From Gymnothorax reevesii (lineage: Eukaryota; Chordata; Actinopteri; Anguilliformes; Muraenidae), in NCBI GenBank assembly GCA_029721435.1, contig CM056576.1:119215166-119279165 (forward strand): DNA of 64,000 nucleotides. Reading direction: 5' to 3'. Shown piece by piece: positions 23,518-35,293 of the stretch. Both the position numbers and the translations under genes were made by a program. The stretch's first letter is position 1; each line of letters starts with the position of its first letter. The notes below the pieces were generated by a model, which did no database searches, was not told where the DNA came from, and saw only the letters and a program-made list of their open reading frames with translations.

Positions 23518-25036
23518 TACAGATAATCATGAGAAAAAGAAAGTACACCCTCTTCCATTTCAAAGGTTTTATGTATGAGGACATAAAAATAATCAGCTGG
23601 TCCTATTCAGGTCTTAAAATGATGTAAATCTGACCTCAGGTGTAAAACAGCACACAAAAGATTCCACCGTGCCATTATTTATTTTGCTAAAATTCAGCCA
23701 AAATGCAGAAGCTATTTGGAAAAATTAAGTACAACCTTACTGCTTCCATAGAAGCCACGTGCTGCTGATCAAATGCACTTGATTAATTGATCATCAGCAA
23801 GTATAACCCCCTCTTAATAGCAGAGGGGTTGGCACTTTGCTGGTTTGGAGAATTTAGGTGTGTGTTAACACAGTTCCAAGAGGGAAAGACATCAGCAATC
23901 ATCTTAGAGAAGCAATCTGTAAAAGGTAACAAGGCTATTTCCAAACAATTTGAAGTCCATCTTTCTGTGGAGAGGAAGATTATTCACAAGTGAGAAACCT
24001 TCACAACAGTTCCCAATCTTCCCAGGAGTGGACATCCCAGCAAATTCAAATCCAAGGTCAGACCATGCAATGCATAGAGAAAATGCACAAAACCCAAGAA
24101 TTACATCTATGACTATATTGGCCTCAGTTAGCATTTTGGTAAAGTTCACCACAGTACTATTCGAAAAAGACTGAACAAGTATAGCAAAACGTTTGCAAAG
24201 GTGCACTGCAAGCTCTCTGGAACAATGTCGTTTGGACAGATGAGACCAAACTGGAGTTGTTTGGCCCTAATGCATGGTGCCTCGTTTGGCGCAAACCAAA
24301 CACAGGATATCAACACAAACAAGTCATGCCAGCTGTCACCCATGGTTGTAGAGAGGTGATGATTTGGGCTTGGTTTGCAGCCACAGGACCAGGGCACCTT
24401 GCAGTCATTGAGTCGACCATGAACTCCGCTGTGGACTAAAGTAGTTTCGAGTCAAATGTGAAACCATCTGTGCAACAGCGAACGCTCGGCTGCTATTGGG
24501 TTATGTAACAGGGCAATGATCCCAAGCACACCAGCAAATCTATGACAGAATGGCTGGCAAAGAAAAAAAACTGAAGTCTTGTAATGGCCAAGTCAAAGTC
24601 CAGATCTCAACCCAACTGAAATGATGCGGTGCAACCTTAAGAGAGCTGTGCATAAATAAATGCCCTTAAACATCAATGAATTGAAGCAATGTTGTGAAGA
24701 ACGGTTGGCCAAAGTTCCTTCACCACGATGCAAGGGACTGATAACATCAAACAGAAAACGATTACTTTAAGTTATTGCTGCAAAAGGTAGTTCAACAAGT
24801 AATTGAATCATTGGATGTACTTCCGTAGTTTTTCACAGATGATTTCTGCATTTTGGCTGAATTTCTGTTTGATAAATAATGGCACAGCGGATTCTGTTGT
24901 GTGCTGTTTTAAACCTGAGGTTAGATGTACGCAATTTTAGGACCTGATAAGATCCAGCTGATTTTTAAAAAAAATGTCCTAATAAGGAAACCCATCAAAC
25001 TGAAAGAAGGTACCCTTTGTTTTTCTCATGACTGTA
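23518..25036 (+). mobile_element. Full-length dead Tc1-like transposon (1.5 kb)
   Basis: TA is present at both ends. The left terminus reads ACAGATAATCATGAGAAAAA and the reverse complement of the right terminus reads ACAGTCATGAGAAAAACAAA. The inverted repeats extend about 240-250 bp, including a shared AATTCAGCCAAAATGCAGAA block in each arm (23692 and the complement near 24860). This family is different from those at 7530 and 14878. The internal plus-strand transposase is broken. Confidence 0.85.
23880..24740 (+). pseudogene. Tc1-like transposase relic
   Basis: Plus-strand pieces occur in the family order. An N-terminal region lies near 23890-23990. NVVWTDETKLELFG (near 24225-24265) has the first catalytic Asp. 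VMIWAWFAATGPGHLAVIE lies near 24358-24415. NDPKHTSKSMTEWLAKKK (near 24515-24570) has the second Asp. A decayed SRSQPN-type stretch follows in place of the normal SPDLNP motif. Stops and frameshifts separate the pieces, so no active enzyme can be made. Confidence 0.85.
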
Positions 25037-25128
25037 AACCACAGGCTCACTTTTCATTAAACTTATAGTGGAAGGGTGTAGCATAGACCAATGAATTGTC
25101 CATAAATTATGCAGTGGATTCAAATCTT

Positions 25129-25130
<2 letters not shown>

Positions 25131-25192
<62 letters not shown>
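25131..25192. repeat. Long TA microsatellite
   Basis: About 31 uninterrupted AT/TA units. Confidence 0.95.
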
Positions 25193-25195
<3 letters not shown>

Positions 25196-25796
25196 TTTTG
25201 GCATAGCGAGATGCAGCCTTGGCCAAATACATACCGTACATATGAAATTCCTACAGATGGAGGTAAGGTTCAATATTGCAGAAATATGATGCTTGCGCTT
25301 TCAGATTTGCACATCATTGAAGTGTGGACTGTTAGCCTTGGCGGTGGGCTGCACTCTCTGAGTGGGACTCTTGTAATAATTATTTTCATCATGATGGAGC
25401 AGAGGATAGCATTGTGTTAGTTTGCGTGACTGGCAGCAATGTAGTTGTTGATTCGAGCTCCCAGTGGGGGATTTAAATGTGACTTGCTTTGGGAAAGATG
25501 AAGTTTGTAAGAATTTTGCCACAGGGCCTCTATACCAGGCAGGTGACCCTATAACCGCCCTTGGGCTCCACCCATATTTCTCCCTATCAGTCCTTATTTG
25601 CAGCTGCTCTATCTGGCATTTTCAGAGGACACCCTTAACAAAATGTTTGCGGTTAAATTAAGGTTAAAAACATCTCCATTATTGTTACCATTAAGCCCAT
25701 TAACACTCACCCTATTCTGGTGTTTGTTGCACAGTTATTCTGGTGAAACTCGGCTCTTGAGACAATCACAGAGTAAACTACATAGAAATATAATCC

Positions 25797-25802
25797 TATA
25801 TA

Positions 25803-25848
<46 letters not shown>
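25797..25848. repeat. TA microsatellite
   Basis: TATATATTTA then an uninterrupted TA run of over 20 units. Confidence 0.95.
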
Positions 25849-25850
<2 letters not shown>

Positions 25851-26449
25851 ATTGGCAGTATGTTAGATATTCATTAATGTTCAGATGCAAACAGACCAAA
25901 AGGATTTTTTTTGTGAAATAAGTGGTTATTAGACACAGCTTTCTTTTAGTTCTACTGCGCTTGAATCGGAATTTCTCTGCATTGGCACCTGGAAACCAGC
26001 GGTCCAATAACAGGCTAGACTTCAATCGATTTTCTTGTCCTATTCAGTTTCCCAGCAGTGCACTGATGTGGTCATGGCCTGAGGGTTTCTGCTTGGATAT
26101 TACCGTGCAGAACAGCAGAGAGGTTTACATCATTCCTGTGCTCAAAGGTTACTTTTTCTGCCACAATGTGTTAGTCAATATTCTGTGAAGGATGACATCT
26201 GACACATGACAGCAAATAAACTAAACAAAAAAGAACCTCTATAGGGCACATCCACATTTTCACCGACAAAGTCAATTAACAGCTGAGAGTGAAAAATTCA
26301 ACTCAAGATTGGTGAACTACAAAATAAATTGTGGACACACTTTCAAATAAATTATGATGAATATTTTTAGAAGCACCGATTGGCTTTATGCTCTCATAAT
26401 GACCAACACCTCAGATATTTTTTGACATAACATCTGTCCTCTTTGGACA

Positions 26450-26790
26450 TACAAACCCCAAATCTAATGAAGTCAGGACATTGTGTGAAACATGAATAAA
26501 ATCAGAATGCAATGATTTGCAAATACTTTTTGAGCTATATTTAATTGATTACACAACAAAGATAAGATACTGAATGTTCAAACTGATAAACTTAATTGTT
26601 TTTTTGAAAAATATTCGCTTATTTTGAATATGATGCCTGCAACGCATTCCAAAAAAGCTGGGACAGGGGCAACAAAAGACAGGGAAAGTTGAGGAATGCT
26701 CAAAAACACCTGTTTGGAGCATTCAACAGGTGAACGAGTTAACCAACATTAACATGGAACCCAGTGTGACTTTCCATTTCACAGAATTTG
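26450..26790 (+). mobile_element. Tc1-like terminal fragment (one inverted repeat)
   Basis: After TA, the segment reads CAAACCCCAAATCTAATGAA and then TAAAATCAGAATGCAATGAT, a common fish Tc1-like terminus. About 180 bp further on, CCAAAAAAGCTGGGACAGGG gives the inner direct repeat. Leader-like sequence (CAAAAACACCTGTTTGGAGC) follows. No transposase coding region and no opposite end were found, so this is a truncated copy. It is a cousin of the elements at 7530 and 46246. Confidence 0.7.
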
Positions 26791-27824
26791 CAGTGACCTT
26801 TAGCTTAAATTACCTGTTACATTATGATTTTGTAGTGAATTTCAGAACACAGAAGCCACTCGCAGGTCACTGACAGGCCGCTCAGGTGTGTTTAATCATT
26901 AGAAAACAGTTTTCAGTACACAAACGAAGAGGGTAATCAGAAGACGAACGAAAGTGGACTGTGAATTGCAAAGTCAGGCTAGGCATGGTAGTAGGCACTA
27001 GTCTGAGGCCGGTTGCCCCGTGGTCATGTGGAATAGATCAGGGCATGCTGAGCCAATTCATACTTTCGGACAAGTATGCAGAAGTTACTGGGAGATGCGT
27101 CACTCGCCAGGACCACCAGTCAACTTCAGAGGTTCCCTAAAAAACATAATAGCTTTTCAGTAATTTAACCCCTTTGTGCAGAGGCCAAATTTGGCCATTT
27201 ATGCGTTATCCTATGAAATTTTCACCTTTCGCTAAGCCCCACCCCACCTAATTATTGTTGGTAGGTCCGACAAAACTTCAGTTTCAACGTGGCGTTTTTG
27301 ACAGCTCTTCCAGCTGAACTGCTGTCGGGCTTTTACAAAGCAGCAAATGCGGTTTCAGACAGGAGTAGACAGAAAGGGTTGCATTATGTTCATGCACGAT
27401 ATAGGAAATCTAGAATTGGACCCATAGACCGATTTATATGATCTGTGTTTATACCACGGCATTAACTATAATGTTAATCAGCTGACGTTTGCTAGCGGGA
27501 CGGCTGCAACATTTCTTATGTTTTCTAGTTGCTTAACTTAGCTAATGGGTTAGGTAGTAATGAGAGTGTAATTTTAGGTTCAACATTTGCTTGCTAATAT
27601 TTTGGGAACTGTCAGGTGGTCACTGTCCACAATAGTTTTGGAAGTCTTTTTCTTTTTACTGACGTCGTTCAGTCGTTAAGGAGCATCCTAACTTGCTGTT
27701 ACGCAAGAGTTTAAGTGCTTTTTTGAGGGCTCAATCAAAGTCCTTCAATCACTGTGGAAAGTTTATGCTGTCTCGAATTGGATAAAAATGTATCAATCAA
27801 TCAATAGAGTGTAGAGTCTTGCCC
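26791..27824. other. No gene recognised
   Basis: No domain, RNA gene or clear repeat end seen. A block near 26870-27120 has the mixed composition of decayed LTR or transposon sequence, but nothing specific. Confidence 0.4.
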
Positions 27825-28260
27825 AACTCCTGGTTCAACCTCTCCACTTAGCCGTTATTTTCAAGATGGAAGTCAGACAAAAGGCAAGGACACAGAAGGC
27901 CTTCCAGAACTGGCTGGAAAATTGTGGATCGTGATCGTAGACAGACTCCTAAGGATAAAGTCGGCCGCAGTCCACAATCCTGAGGACAACGGCAAACTTG
28001 TCTGAATCAGGCACCCCAGGGATGAAGTCCATGGCGATGTATGCTGGCTAATGGGGGACTTTAGGGGGCTGGAGGGGGCCTCTAGGAGGCTTGTTGGAGG
28101 ACTCCACCCCAGTGCATGTGTCACAAGTGGTGGTATACTCCTGGACAGTTGGCCACCAGAATTGCCGACGGACAAGGGACAGAGTGTGGGAAACCCAGGG
28201 CGAGCACAGCAAGGTGGACATGTGGGCATGGAGAGGAACTTAAGGGGAGGGGCGTAGAAC
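27825..28260 (-). pseudogene. Gypsy-type integrase relic
   Basis: On the minus strand, conceptual pieces of a Ty3/Gypsy integrase occur in order. RRQFWWPTVQEYTTTCDTC (near 28105-28165) belongs to the zinc-binding domain. YIAMDFIPGVPDSDKF (near 27995-28045) carries the first catalytic Asp. ESVYDHDPQFSSQFWKAF (near 27890-27945) carries the second Asp region, equivalent to the SDRGPQF block of intact elements. A frame break and stop follow where the NGQTER motif should be. There are no LTRs, so this is an old internal fragment of a Gypsy lineage distinct from the intact one nearby. Confidence 0.75.
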
Positions 28261-28582
28261 GAGGCAATAATTAAATAATGAGAATCTATTTCCAAACCAA
28301 AACCAAAACTGACAAAGCCGGTTAGACTCTGGGGAAAAACAATTAAGGAAAGCAGTTCATTGTTCACATGACAGAATTGAGTTGAAAGAATGCACTATGT
28401 TATGGATGACAGTCTTACCCTGTAGAACAGCTCCTGTTTTGATAGATTTACAGTAACAGCTCATTATAAATGCCCTCAATAACCAACATAATTTAGCTTA
28501 CTGCTGAATTTAGCTTAACTGTTTACATTTACAATGCCCTTCACCAATTTTGGAACCCTTGGTAGATATTAGCTGAAAGGGA

Positions 28583-28930
28583 TAGTTCACTTTTTTTGAA
28601 GTGGGGTTGAATGAGCTTCAAATTGCCACTACTTACATTAGTTGCTGTAGAAAGCTCTCTGATCTCCTCCAGGTAGCCGCACCAGCGCATAGTGCTGGGT
28701 GGAAATTTAGGCGATACACTATTGTGAATGTGACCACAGAAACAGCGTATTTTCGCGGCCTTAAAGAGATCCTGCCTGAAAATAATACACCATTTCAATT
28801 GAACGTTATATTTGATAAAATTACAGGGCTTTAACTGCTCAGAACAAAACACAATTGCTCTTGAACTAACCAACTGACATATTCCTCTCTGCATGCATCG
28901 TAGTAAACTATGCGCTGCAGCGATCAGCTG
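28583..28930 (+). repeat. Left inverted repeat of the P-like element
   Basis: It shares blocks such as AGCTCTCTGATCTCCTCCAG, CCTGCCTGAAAATAATACA and TTGAACTAACCAACTG with the reverse complement of 36371-36701. Small indels occur, including ~20 bases around 28695-28715 present only here. Confidence 0.85.
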
Positions 28931-29096
28931 TTTGGACGAGCAATAAGGACAAATAAGTTTTGAAGGTGGCAGTAATGCAACTTCATGGATGCCGACTGCC
29001 ATAAAGCTTCAACGAAGAAAAAGATCAGCTGTTTGGGTCACAGTAACTGCAGTTGCAAAGTCGGATGGTCGTTAAACTTGTGCAAACATTTCAAAA

Positions 29097-29321
29097 ATGC
29101 CCCGTGCGTGTTGCTTTCCTGGATGTGAAAGCAAACCTGCATCCTTGTGCACTTATAGCTTTCACCGCATTCCTCTGCGGGATATTGGACTTCAGCAGCT
29201 GTGGCTAGTTGCGCTCAATATGGATATTGATACGCCACCCGGTTCCCTAAAAACGCTCTGTGTTTGCAGTATTCATTTTTCCAAGGAGGATTTCGTGAGG
29301 CCACATTCAGGGACATCTTAA
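29097..29321 (+). CDS. THAP-domain protein, 74 codons (truncated P-like transposase N-terminus)
   Basis: The frame encodes a nearly complete THAP zinc-finger DNA-binding domain. The start MPRACCFPGC gives the first Cys pair (C5 or C6, and C10). FHRIP (residues 22-26) and LW (35-36) match conserved THAP positions. CSIHF (57-61) supplies the final Cys and His, followed by SKEDF. The ATG lies in a good context (AAAAATGCC). The frame stops at TAA after 74 codons, shortly past the domain. P-element-family transposases carry this domain at the N-terminus, followed by a catalytic domain of several hundred residues that is absent here. The frame lies between long inverted repeats, which points to a transposon remnant rather than a host THAP gene. 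Whether it is transcribed is unknown. Confidence 0.7.
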   Translation: MPRACCFPGCESKPASLCTYSFHRIPLRDIGLQQLWLVALNMDIDTPPGSLKTLCVCSIHFSKEDFVRPHSGTS

Positions 29322-29591
29322 CGGTGCACGCTGAAAAGCACTGCTGTTCCCATGCATCAGATAAGAGAGTGAAAGACCAGTGAAAAAGTCTAATGTAACA
29401 TTCAGAATGCAGGGCTGCCATTTCTCATACCAAATGCGTGAGATTCAGTGGCATATTCACATTCCCATGCTGTAGTCAGCAATTACTCAATCAACGCAAT
29501 ACATGCGTCTCACGGTCGTTCAAATTGTTAAAATGAAATAAGACCATTTGAAACGTTTTTATGTAATCCCGTTGCATTCCAGAGTGAAAGG

Positions 29592-30568
29592 TGATATGGA
29601 ATCAGTGACACCAGATGCGGGAAAAGGGAATGAGGATTTTATTTAAACCAAAACAAAACAGGCACGAGGGCCAACAAAAAACTTGGCCCAAAGGGTTGCA
29701 AAAACAAACTAAGGTATGCTACTCAGAGCTATAAACAAAAATGCAAAATGGCAAAAAACAAAAGGCACTGGAAACTCCAGGCAAGAAGAACAAGAAAAAT
29801 AAATAACCAGACTATATATATATATATATACACAAGACAAAGGGCTAGGACAAGACTAGGGAACTTGACAAGGACTTGGCTAAACGAGACGCAAGAAACA
29901 AAACTTGAGACACTGTCTGCCAGCCAACTTCCACCGCATCCAGATAAAGGCTTGGAAATCATGACATGAGGGGTAACACCTGGAGAGAGAGAAACAAGAG
30001 GCATGGCAAGATCAAGACATGGACAGAGATTGGGTGACATGACCTGCTCATTAAGAGAATGAGCGTGCTCAGCTTAAGTACCAATTAAGTATGCAGTTTG
30101 GAAGCAAGCATGAATGTTAAGAACAGAAAAGCACAGCAAGATCTTGAAATAGCAAAGCAGGAATCATGACAATAAACTCCCTGTCTAAATTAGTAGTATT
30201 AGTAATGTGCCTATCTAAGAATTACACCAACCCAGTGAGTGTTAGTAAATGTTAGTAACTTAAAAACAGTTAATTGCCAATTAAGCTTAGAGAGCCCTGA
30301 ATCAGCACAGCACAGAAGGAAGGGGAAATACCAAAGCCAACCAGAGCTCTGAAAAGTGCAACAACGAAGGCACGGGGCGGAACGCAGACAAGCGGTGGAG
30401 TGGCATGGCAGACCTGGCAAAAACAACATGGAAAAGTAAAAACATGGACATGGAACATGGATAATGAAATACTATGACTATGAGCATGAACTATGAAATC
30501 TTGAAACATGAAACTGTTAAAACCATGAATACTGTTCTGGCCAAAGGCCAGAACCCTGGAACACAACA
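29592..30568 (-). repeat. 3' LTR of the intact Gypsy element (977 bp)
   Basis: On the plus strand it begins TGATATGG and ends GGAACACAACA (TG...CA). Compared with the other LTR I see two base differences (near 30206, and near 30472 in the ATGAAAT/ATGAAAA stretch). There is also one tract near 30068 where 10 bases stand in place of 24, which accounts exactly for the 14-bp length difference. Confidence 0.95.
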
Positions 30569-30581
30569 GTACCCCCCCCTT
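30569..30581 (-). other. Polypurine tract
   Basis: Next to the 3' LTR the minus strand reads TAAGGGGGGGGTAC just before the LTR's TGTTGTG. A purine-rich, RNase H-resistant run here primes plus-strand DNA synthesis in LTR retroelements. Confidence 0.75.
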
Positions 30582-30780
30582 ACAAAAGCGGCACCTGACG
30601 CGGACAAAAAAAACACCAATAACTAAAATACATGAAGCCGCACAAAACTAAATACAAATCCCACAAGACAAATAACTAACGAGAATACTAAAGACAAAAA
30701 CCCTATGACACAAAACACCTAACCAAGAAGCAGTACAAGAAACATTAAACAAACAAGATTACTTGGTCTCCAGCAAGCTG

Positions 30781-30959
30781 GGGCTAAGGCTTAGGGCTAT
30801 GGCAATGGGGTGATGGTTATGGCTTGAGGCTATGGTTTGGGGCTATGGCTATGGCTTGGGCTTATGGCTATGGCTATGGCTTGGGACTATGGCTATGGCT
30901 ATGGCTTGGGCTGGGGGCTATGGGGCTATGGCTATGGCTTGGGCTTGAACTTGGGACTA
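30781..30959 (-). repeat. GGCTATGGCT(TGGG) tandem repeat at the 3' end of the Gypsy element
   Basis: The plus strand repeats GGCTATGGCTATGGCTTGGG with variations for about 180 bp between the pol stop and the polypurine tract. The TAG stop of the Gag-Pol frame (30957-30959) is made by the first CCATAG unit of this tract on the minus strand. Confidence 0.85.
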
Positions 30960-33900
30960 TGGCTTGGAGTGTGACTGGTGGAAGTCACGGATGAGGGATT
31001 TGTCTAGGATATGCCTGGCCGGGACCCAGGAACGCTCTTCTGGGCCGTACCCCTCCCAATCCACGAGGTACTGGAGGCCCCGGCCCCTCCGTCGGCAATC
31101 CAGCAGAGCTTTGACTGTGTAGGCCTCCCCTCCGTCGATGAGCCGAGGAGGAGGCGGAGGCTCAGGTGGGGGCATGAGGGGGGAGGTGGCAACAGGCCTC
31201 AGGCGTGAGACGTGGAATACTGGGTGGAGACGTCGCATGGTGGATGGGAGCTTGAGCCGGACAGCAGTGGGGCTGATGATCCTCTGGATTGGGAAAGGAC
31301 CCAGGAAGCGAGGAGCCAGCTTGCGGCTTTCCACCCGGAGTGGGATGTCCTGCGCAGCTAACCAGACCTTCTGGCCGACCCGATAGTGAGGGGCTGGGCG
31401 CCGACGCTTGTCTGCCGTGGTCTTCATCGTCTTGCCCGCCCGAACTAAGGCGCGGCGAGCAGACAGCCACACACGGCGACACCGCCGGATGAATGCCCCG
31501 GCTGAAGGTACTCCGACTTCCTCCTCCTGGCTGGGGAACAGTGGAGGCTGGTAGCCCATACAGCACTCGAAGGGGGAGAGGCCGGAGGCAGAGGCGGCGT
31601 GGGAGTTTACGGCGTACTCGACCCAGGGTAGCATGGTGGACCAGGATCTTGGGTTGGTCGAGCACACGCATCGGAGGACCGTCTCCAGGGTTTGGTTGGC
31701 CCGCTCAGTCTGTCCATTAGTCTGTGGGTGGTAACCGGAACTGAGGCTGAAGGAGGTGCCAAGGGATGTGCAGAATGCTTTCCAGAATTGGGAGGTGAAT
31801 TGGGGACCACGATCTGACACTATATCCACAGGAATGCCATGGGGACGGACAACATGCTGGATAAGTAGGTCAGCTGTGGTTTTAGCGGAGGGGAGCTTGG
31901 GAAGGGGCACAAAGTGGGCAGACTTGGAGAACCGGTCAACAATGGTGAGGACAGTGGTGTTTCCATGGGAGACGGGCAGGCCAGTGACAAAGTCCAGAGC
32001 TATGTGGGACCAGGGACGGTGAGGAATGGGCAGTGGTTGGAGCAGACCAGAGGGAGGTGCGTGGGAGGACTTGGCGCGGGAACAGACTGAGCAGGCAGAA
32101 ACGAACCCCCGGACCTCTGCTGCCATCTTGGGCCACCAAAAACGGCGCTGAATGAACCGCAGGGTCCGGCCGACCCCAGGATGGCATGACAGGTTGGAGG
32201 AGTGGCCCCACTGGAGAACGTCAGATCGGGCAGCTGCAGGGACGTACAGGCAGTTGGCAGGGCAGGCACTGGGCGTAGCTGCGCCGTTCTGGGCGTTGCG
32301 GACCAGCTCCTCAATCCGGAGGCACACATTGTTGACGAAGCAGGTCCTTGGCAGGATGGAGCTGGGCTCTCCCTTGGATGAGGAAGCGTCGAAACGCCTG
32401 GAGAGCGCGTCAGCCTTGGTATTCTTGGACCCTGGCCTGTAGGCCAGGGAGAAGTTGAACCGGTCGAAAAAGAGGGCCCATCTGGCTTGTCTGGGTGTCA
32501 ACCTCTTGGCTGAACGGAGGTACTCTAGGTTTTTATGGTCCGTCCAGACCAGGAACGGAACCCTTGCCCCCTCAAGCCAGTGCCTCCACTCCTCCAGGGC
32601 CAGCTTCACCGCCAGCAGCTCCCGGTTCCCGACGTCGTAGTTGGACTCCGCAGGCGTCAGTCGGTGGGAGTAGAACGCGCACGGGTGTACCTTCTGATCA
32701 TTGCTGGATCTTTGGGATAGTACCGCACCAACCCCGACATTGGAGGCATCCACCTCCACAATGAACTGCTTGGCGGGGTCGGGGGTGGTGAGGATGGGCG
32801 CGGTGGTGAAGCGCCTCTTCAGCTCACAGAAGGTCACCTCGGCTTGCGGAGTCCAACGGAATGGCACCTTGATGGAGGTAAGGGCCGTCAGGGGAGCTGC
32901 CACGGTGCTATAGTTCCTGACGAATCGCCTATAGAAATTTGCGAATCCTAGGAAGCTCTGTAGGGCCTTGCGGTCCTTGGGTGCGGGCCAGTCCACCACA
33001 GCCTTGACCTTCTCCTCGTCCATGCCCAGGTGGTTAGGGGAGATGACGTGCCCCAGGAAGGAGGTAGTGGTGGTGCTGAACTCGCACTTTTCAGCCTTGA
33101 CGAAGAGGCGGTTTTCGAGGAGGCGGCGGAGCACCTGGCGAACATGGTTAGTGTGCTCCGTCTTGTCCCGGGAGAAGATCAGGATGTCGTCAAGGTAGAC
33201 GTAGACGAACCTCCCGATCATGTCTCCAAGCACATCATTCACCAAGTTCTGGAACACTGCGGGCGCGTTGGTCAGGCCGAATGGAACCACTAGGTACTCC
33301 CAGTGGCCGCTAGGGGTGTTGAAAGCGGTCTTCCATTCGTCGCCCTCCCTGATGCGCAAGAGGTGGTAGGCATTCCGCAGGTCCAGCTTGGTGAAGATGG
33401 CCACCCCCTGGATAACATCAAACGCCGAGGACATCAGTGGAAGCGGGTAGCGGTTCCTGACCGTGATCTTATTGAGCCCTCGGTAATCGATGCAGGGGCG
33501 CAGGGAGCCATCCTTCTTCTTGACGAAGAAGAAGCCTGCCCCCGCGGGAGAGGAGGATGGACGGATGATGCCAGCTGCAATGGACTCCCGGATGTACTTG
33601 TCCATGGCCCCCCTCTCTGGCTCAGACAAGGCAAAGACACGACCCCTAGGAGGCGCTGTGCCAGGCTGGAGGTCAATAGCACAGTCATACGGACGGTGCG
33701 GGGGCAGGGACACCGCACGGGACTTGCTAAAGACTGTTGCTAGGTCGTGGTATTCGGGGGGCACTCTGGAGACGTCTGGCCTCCCCTCGGGAGCTGGTCC
33801 ACCCAAAGAGCAAGAAGGTCGGGAGTCGAGGAGGCAGCTGGCTGAACAGGAGGCACTCCACTCCCGCACCTCATGGCGGGCCCAGTCGATCACCGGCCCG

Positions 33901-35264
33901 TGTAGCGCCAACCAGGGATGACCCAGGACAATAGGGGAGCGAGGTGTCTCGGTCACAAACAGCCGGATCTGCTCGCGGTGGTTACCGGACGCCAGCAGCT
34001 GGATGGGAACGGTCCGAAAGGACACCTTAGCTAGGGGTTGCCCACCCAGCCCTGAGATGGACAATGGGCTGGGAAGATGGCATAGGGGAACCCCCCACTC
34101 AGCGGCAGCTCTGGCGTCGATAAAGTTTTCCTCAGCCCCCGAGTCAATGAGGGCGGTGGTCTTGCGGGAGCGGCCCTCCCAGGTCAGGGTCACCGGAACG
34201 CAGGTCCGGCGGTAAGAGGAGGTCTCCTTGGATGAAGCACCCACCAGTACTCCTCCAGACGCTAGGGGGCGCTGTTTTGACAGACAGCCTCGCACCGCAT
34301 GACCCTGCTGGCCGCAGTAAAAACACGCCCCCGACCTCCTTCTCCGTTGGCGCTCCTCCTGGGTGAGCCGGGACCTCCCGATCTCCATGGGAGATGCCTC
34401 CCCAGGAGGGGGTGTGGTGGTGCTTCTCCTCGGCTGGTCCTGAGGCGACGCACGACTGGGACCCAGGGGTTGGATCTGACCAGCGGGGGCAGAACGTCGG
34501 CCAGGGCTAAGGGTGAGCGCCCTCTCCTCCAGGCGGCTGTCAATACGCAGGGCCAGGTCTATAAGGGCCTCTGGAGACTCAGGGATCTCACAGAAGAGCA
34601 GTCGGTCTTTGACTGGTTCGGACAGCCCCTGGAGGAACACGTCACACAGCGCCTCCCTGCTCCAGCCCGACGTGGCTGCCACCGTCTGAAAATCGATGGC
34701 GTAGTCCGCCACCGATCTCCTCCCCTGCCTCATCCTCAGCAGCTCCCGTCCTGCGGCTCTCCCCTGCTTGGAGCGGTCAAAGACACGCAGTAGCTCCTCC
34801 GCCAAGGCCTGGTAGGTGGTAGTGCAGGGCTGCCGAGCCTGCCATGCGGCAGTTCCCCACAAGCGAGCCCGCCCCGTCAGCTGGGAGAGGACGAAGGCGA
34901 CTCGGGCCGGCTCTGAGGCGAAGGTGGAGGGCTGCAGAGCGAAACACATCTCACAGGAGGTGAGAAAAGCCCTGCAGAACCCTGGTTCTCCACCGTACCT
35001 TTCGGGCGGTGGAAGGCAGGGCTCAGGACCAGGGTGGACAGCTGGCTGCAGCTGAGGTGCTTCTGCGCCGGGCTGGCGCACAGGGGTGATGGGTGGCTGG
35101 TGTGCTGCAGGAGCACGGGGCTGGACAGCTGGCATGATGGGACCCTGGCTGGGACTTGCCCGGGGAAGGCTGGCCTTCAGTGTGGCCAGCGCAGCTGTCA
35201 GCTCCTGGATCTGCTGCCGTTGATGCAGCAGCTCAGCCTCTCGCTGGGCGATCCTGCACTCCAT
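30957..35264 (-). CDS. Gag-Pol polyprotein with C-terminal chromodomain
   Basis: One uninterrupted 1435-residue frame. Residues 5-35 look like a short coiled coil and ~80-250 are Gag. The zinc knuckle is C314-x2-C317-x4-H322-x4-C327. The protease motif is DSGA at 374-377. The reverse transcriptase spans about 530-740, with LDLR at 627-630 and YLDD at 690-693. RNase H has D839, E882 and D909. The integrase has H1021, H1028, C1058, C1061 and the D1091, D1151, E1187 triad with 35 residues between the last two. A chromodomain covers about 1381-1430 ([17 protein letters not shown]). Chromodomains of such chromoviruses can steer integration by binding histone marks. Gag and Pol share one frame, as in Tf1. 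The start lies only 29 bases inside the LTR end. Smaller frames on the opposite strand are shadows. Confidence 0.95.
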   Translation of the reverse strand: MECRIAQREAELLHQRQQIQELTAALATLKASLPRASPSQGPIMPAVQPRAPAAHQPPITPVRQPGAEAPQLQPAVHPGPEPCLPPPERYGGEPGFCRAFLTSCEMCFALQPSTFASEPARVAFVLSQLTGRARLWGTAAWQARQPCTTTYQALAEELLRVFDRSKQGRAAGRELLRMRQGRRSVADYAIDFQTVAATSGWSREALCDVFLQGLSEPVKDRLLFCEIPESPEALIDLALRIDSRLEERALTLSPGRRSAPAGQIQPLGPSRASPQDQPRRSTTTPPPGEASPMEIGRSRLTQEERQRRRRSGACFYCGQQGHAVRGCLSKQRPLASGGVLVGASSKETSSYRRTCVPVTLTWEGRSRKTTALIDSGAEENFIDARAAAEWGVPLCHLPSPLSISGLGGQPLAKVSFRTVPIQLLASGNHREQIRLFVTETPRSPIVLGHPWLALHGPVIDWARHEVREWSASCSASCLLDSRPSCSLGGPAPEGRPDVSRVPPEYHDLATVFSKSRAVSLPPHRPYDCAIDLQPGTAPPRGRVFALSEPERGAMDKYIRESIAAGIIRPSSSPAGAGFFFVKKKDGSLRPCIDYRGLNKITVRNRYPLPLMSSAFDVIQGVAIFTKLDLRNAYHLLRIREGDEWKTAFNTPSGHWEYLVVPFGLTNAPAVFQNLVNDVLGDMIGRFVYVYLDDILIFSRDKTEHTNHVRQVLRRLLENRLFVKAEKCEFSTTTTSFLGHVISPNHLGMDEEKVKAVVDWPAPKDRKALQSFLGFANFYRRFVRNYSTVAAPLTALTSIKVPFRWTPQAEVTFCELKRRFTTAPILTTPDPAKQFIVEVDASNVGVGAVLSQRSSNDQKVHPCAFYSHRLTPAESNYDVGNRELLAVKLALEEWRHWLEGARVPFLVWTDHKNLEYLRSAKRLTPRQARWALFFDRFNFSLAYRPGSKNTKADALSRRFDASSSKGEPSSILPRTCFVNNVCLRIEELVRNAQNGAATPSACPANCLYVPAAARSDVLQWGHSSNLSCHPGVGRTLRFIQRRFWWPKMAAEVRGFVSACSVCSRAKSSHAPPSGLLQPLPIPHRPWSHIALDFVTGLPVSHGNTTVLTIVDRFSKSAHFVPLPKLPSAKTTADLLIQHVVRPHGIPVDIVSDRGPQFTSQFWKAFCTSLGTSFSLSSGYHPQTNGQTERANQTLETVLRCVCSTNPRSWSTMLPWVEYAVNSHAASASGLSPFECCMGYQPPLFPSQEEEVGVPSAGAFIRRCRRVWLSARRALVRAGKTMKTTADKRRRPAPHYRVGQKVWLAAQDIPLRVESRKLAPRFLGPFPIQRIISPTAVRLKLPSTMRRLHPVFHVSRLRPVATSPLMPPPEPPPPPRLIDGGEAYTVKALLDCRRRGRGLQYLVDWEGYGPEERSWVPARHILDKSLIRDFHQSHSKP

Positions 35265-35280
35265 CCCGCTGGTGTCAGGG

Positions 35281-35291
35281 AGACAGTGTCT
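35281..35291 (-). other. Self-priming primer-binding site (11 nt)
   Basis: Two bases inside the 5' LTR the minus strand reads AGACACTGTCT. Its reverse complement, AGACAGTGTCT, occurs in each LTR on the minus strand (35620-35610 and 29918-29908). Tf1 and sushi-group elements prime reverse transcription by annealing the first ~11 bases of their own RNA to the site next to the LTR, rather than using a tRNA. The length and place of the match fit that mechanism, and I see no tRNA-3'-end-like (TGG-starting) site here. Confidence 0.75.
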
Positions 35292-35293
35292 AC

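Noticed and set aside
28541..29002. 153-codon frame (minus)
   Set aside because: Runs antisense through the inverted repeat of the P-like element; its right-arm counterpart lacks the frame.
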